A DNA stretch of 33,222 bases, from the NCBI GenBank assembly GCA_023442945.1, contig JAEZWW010000002.1, positions 1 to 33,222 of the forward strand, written 5' to 3'. The notes beneath the pieces are model-generated. The model made no database searches and was not told where the DNA came from. It saw only the letters and a program-made list of their open reading frames with translations. The translations under genes were made by a program, and so were the position numbers. The DNA is from Pseudomonadota bacterium. GTDB lineage: Bacteria; Pseudomonadota; Gammaproteobacteria; Burkholderiales; Burkholderiaceae_C. Every line of letters starts with the position of its first letter. Position 1 is the first letter of the stretch. Below, one piece after another: positions 33,099 through 33,222 of the stretch.

Positions 33099-33222
33099 AT
33101 GGCAAAAGAGAAATTTGAGCGTAAGAAGCCGCACGTGAACGTGGGCACGATTGGTCACGTGGACCATGGCAAGACGACGCTGACGGCGGCCATTGCCACC
33201 GTGCTGGGCAAGAAATTCGGCG
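33099..33222 (+). CDS. tuf: Elongation factor Tu, partial (5' end only)
   Basis: The first 41 codons (MAKEKFERKKPHVNVGTIGH, continuing VDHGKTTLTAAIATVLG) are unmistakable EF-Tu, with the G1 motif GHVDHGKT at residues 19-26. The gene runs off the end of the window. GGAG about ten bases upstream of the ATG serves as the ribosome-binding site. Betaproteobacteria usually carry two tuf copies; this is the one in the str operon. Confidence 0.97.
   Translation, partial: MAKEKFERKKPHVNVGTIGHVDHGKTTLTAAIATVLGKKFG

Overview
The window is GC-rich DNA from a betaproteobacterium, most likely a Comamonadaceae member (Burkholderiales, Acidovorax/Ottowia-like). The support is the protein families (an orphan Bug-type solute-binding protein, a GTG-started CorA, a Cys-less Mg-type HemB, the gene order rpsL-rpsG-fusA-tuf) and a dispersed intergenic repeat with the core ATAGCTGCTTGCGCA, a type I remember as frequent in that family. 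Genus and species cannot be fixed by reading alone. The first ~36 bases are almost pure G and look like a low-quality contig end.

Layout. 1-500 has no gene; it holds a multi-hairpin dispersed element and one copy of the ATAGCTG repeat. 501-2387 is a divergent IclR regulator / Bug receptor pair with a candidate shared operator. 2491-4173 holds a DUF2938 membrane-protein gene broken by an 11-bp tandem duplication, its divergent MerR-type regulator with a textbook 19-bp-spacer promoter dyad, and a GrpB-family gene. 4189-7295 holds an ABC-F ATPase and a cyclopropane-fatty-acid synthase on the minus strand. 7495-12772 holds a DsbD-type reductase, Ohr, 3-hydroxybutyryl-CoA dehydrogenase, a putative lipoprotein and a bactofilin. 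13163-16839 is a four-gene Mla/MCE-type lipid transport operon (STAS-permease, ATPase, MCE protein, auxiliary lipoprotein). 17149-20389 holds small metabolic genes (membrane protein, MaoC hydratase, SDR, HCCA-isomerase-like, dienelactone hydrolase). 20459-23905 holds an IPTL-CTERM-like surface protein, a LysR regulator and CorA. 23965-27492 is a heme-centred stretch: hemB, a candidate small RNA, hemJ, a VanZ-like protein and a [2Fe-2S] ferredoxin. 27590-29468 holds an alpha/beta hydrolase and a D,D-carboxypeptidase. 29637 to the end is the str operon (rpsL, rpsG, fusA, start of tuf).

The most interesting signals are non-coding. (i) Ten copies of one ~45-60 bp repeat family occur in 33 kb. One copy encodes the signal peptide of DsbD, one encodes the N-terminus of the MCE-system lipoprotein, one supplies the stop codon of hemB, and one forms a perfect 12-bp-arm hairpin between fusA and tuf. 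The five left copies face one way and the five right copies the other. (ii) Between hemB and hemJ there is a complete promoter / two-stem / terminator unit of about 100 nt with a CCUCCC loop, which looks like an undescribed small RNA or a hemJ attenuator. (iii) Mutually exclusive stems lie ahead of the MCE operon. No CRISPR array, tRNA, rRNA, insertion sequence or prophage was seen.
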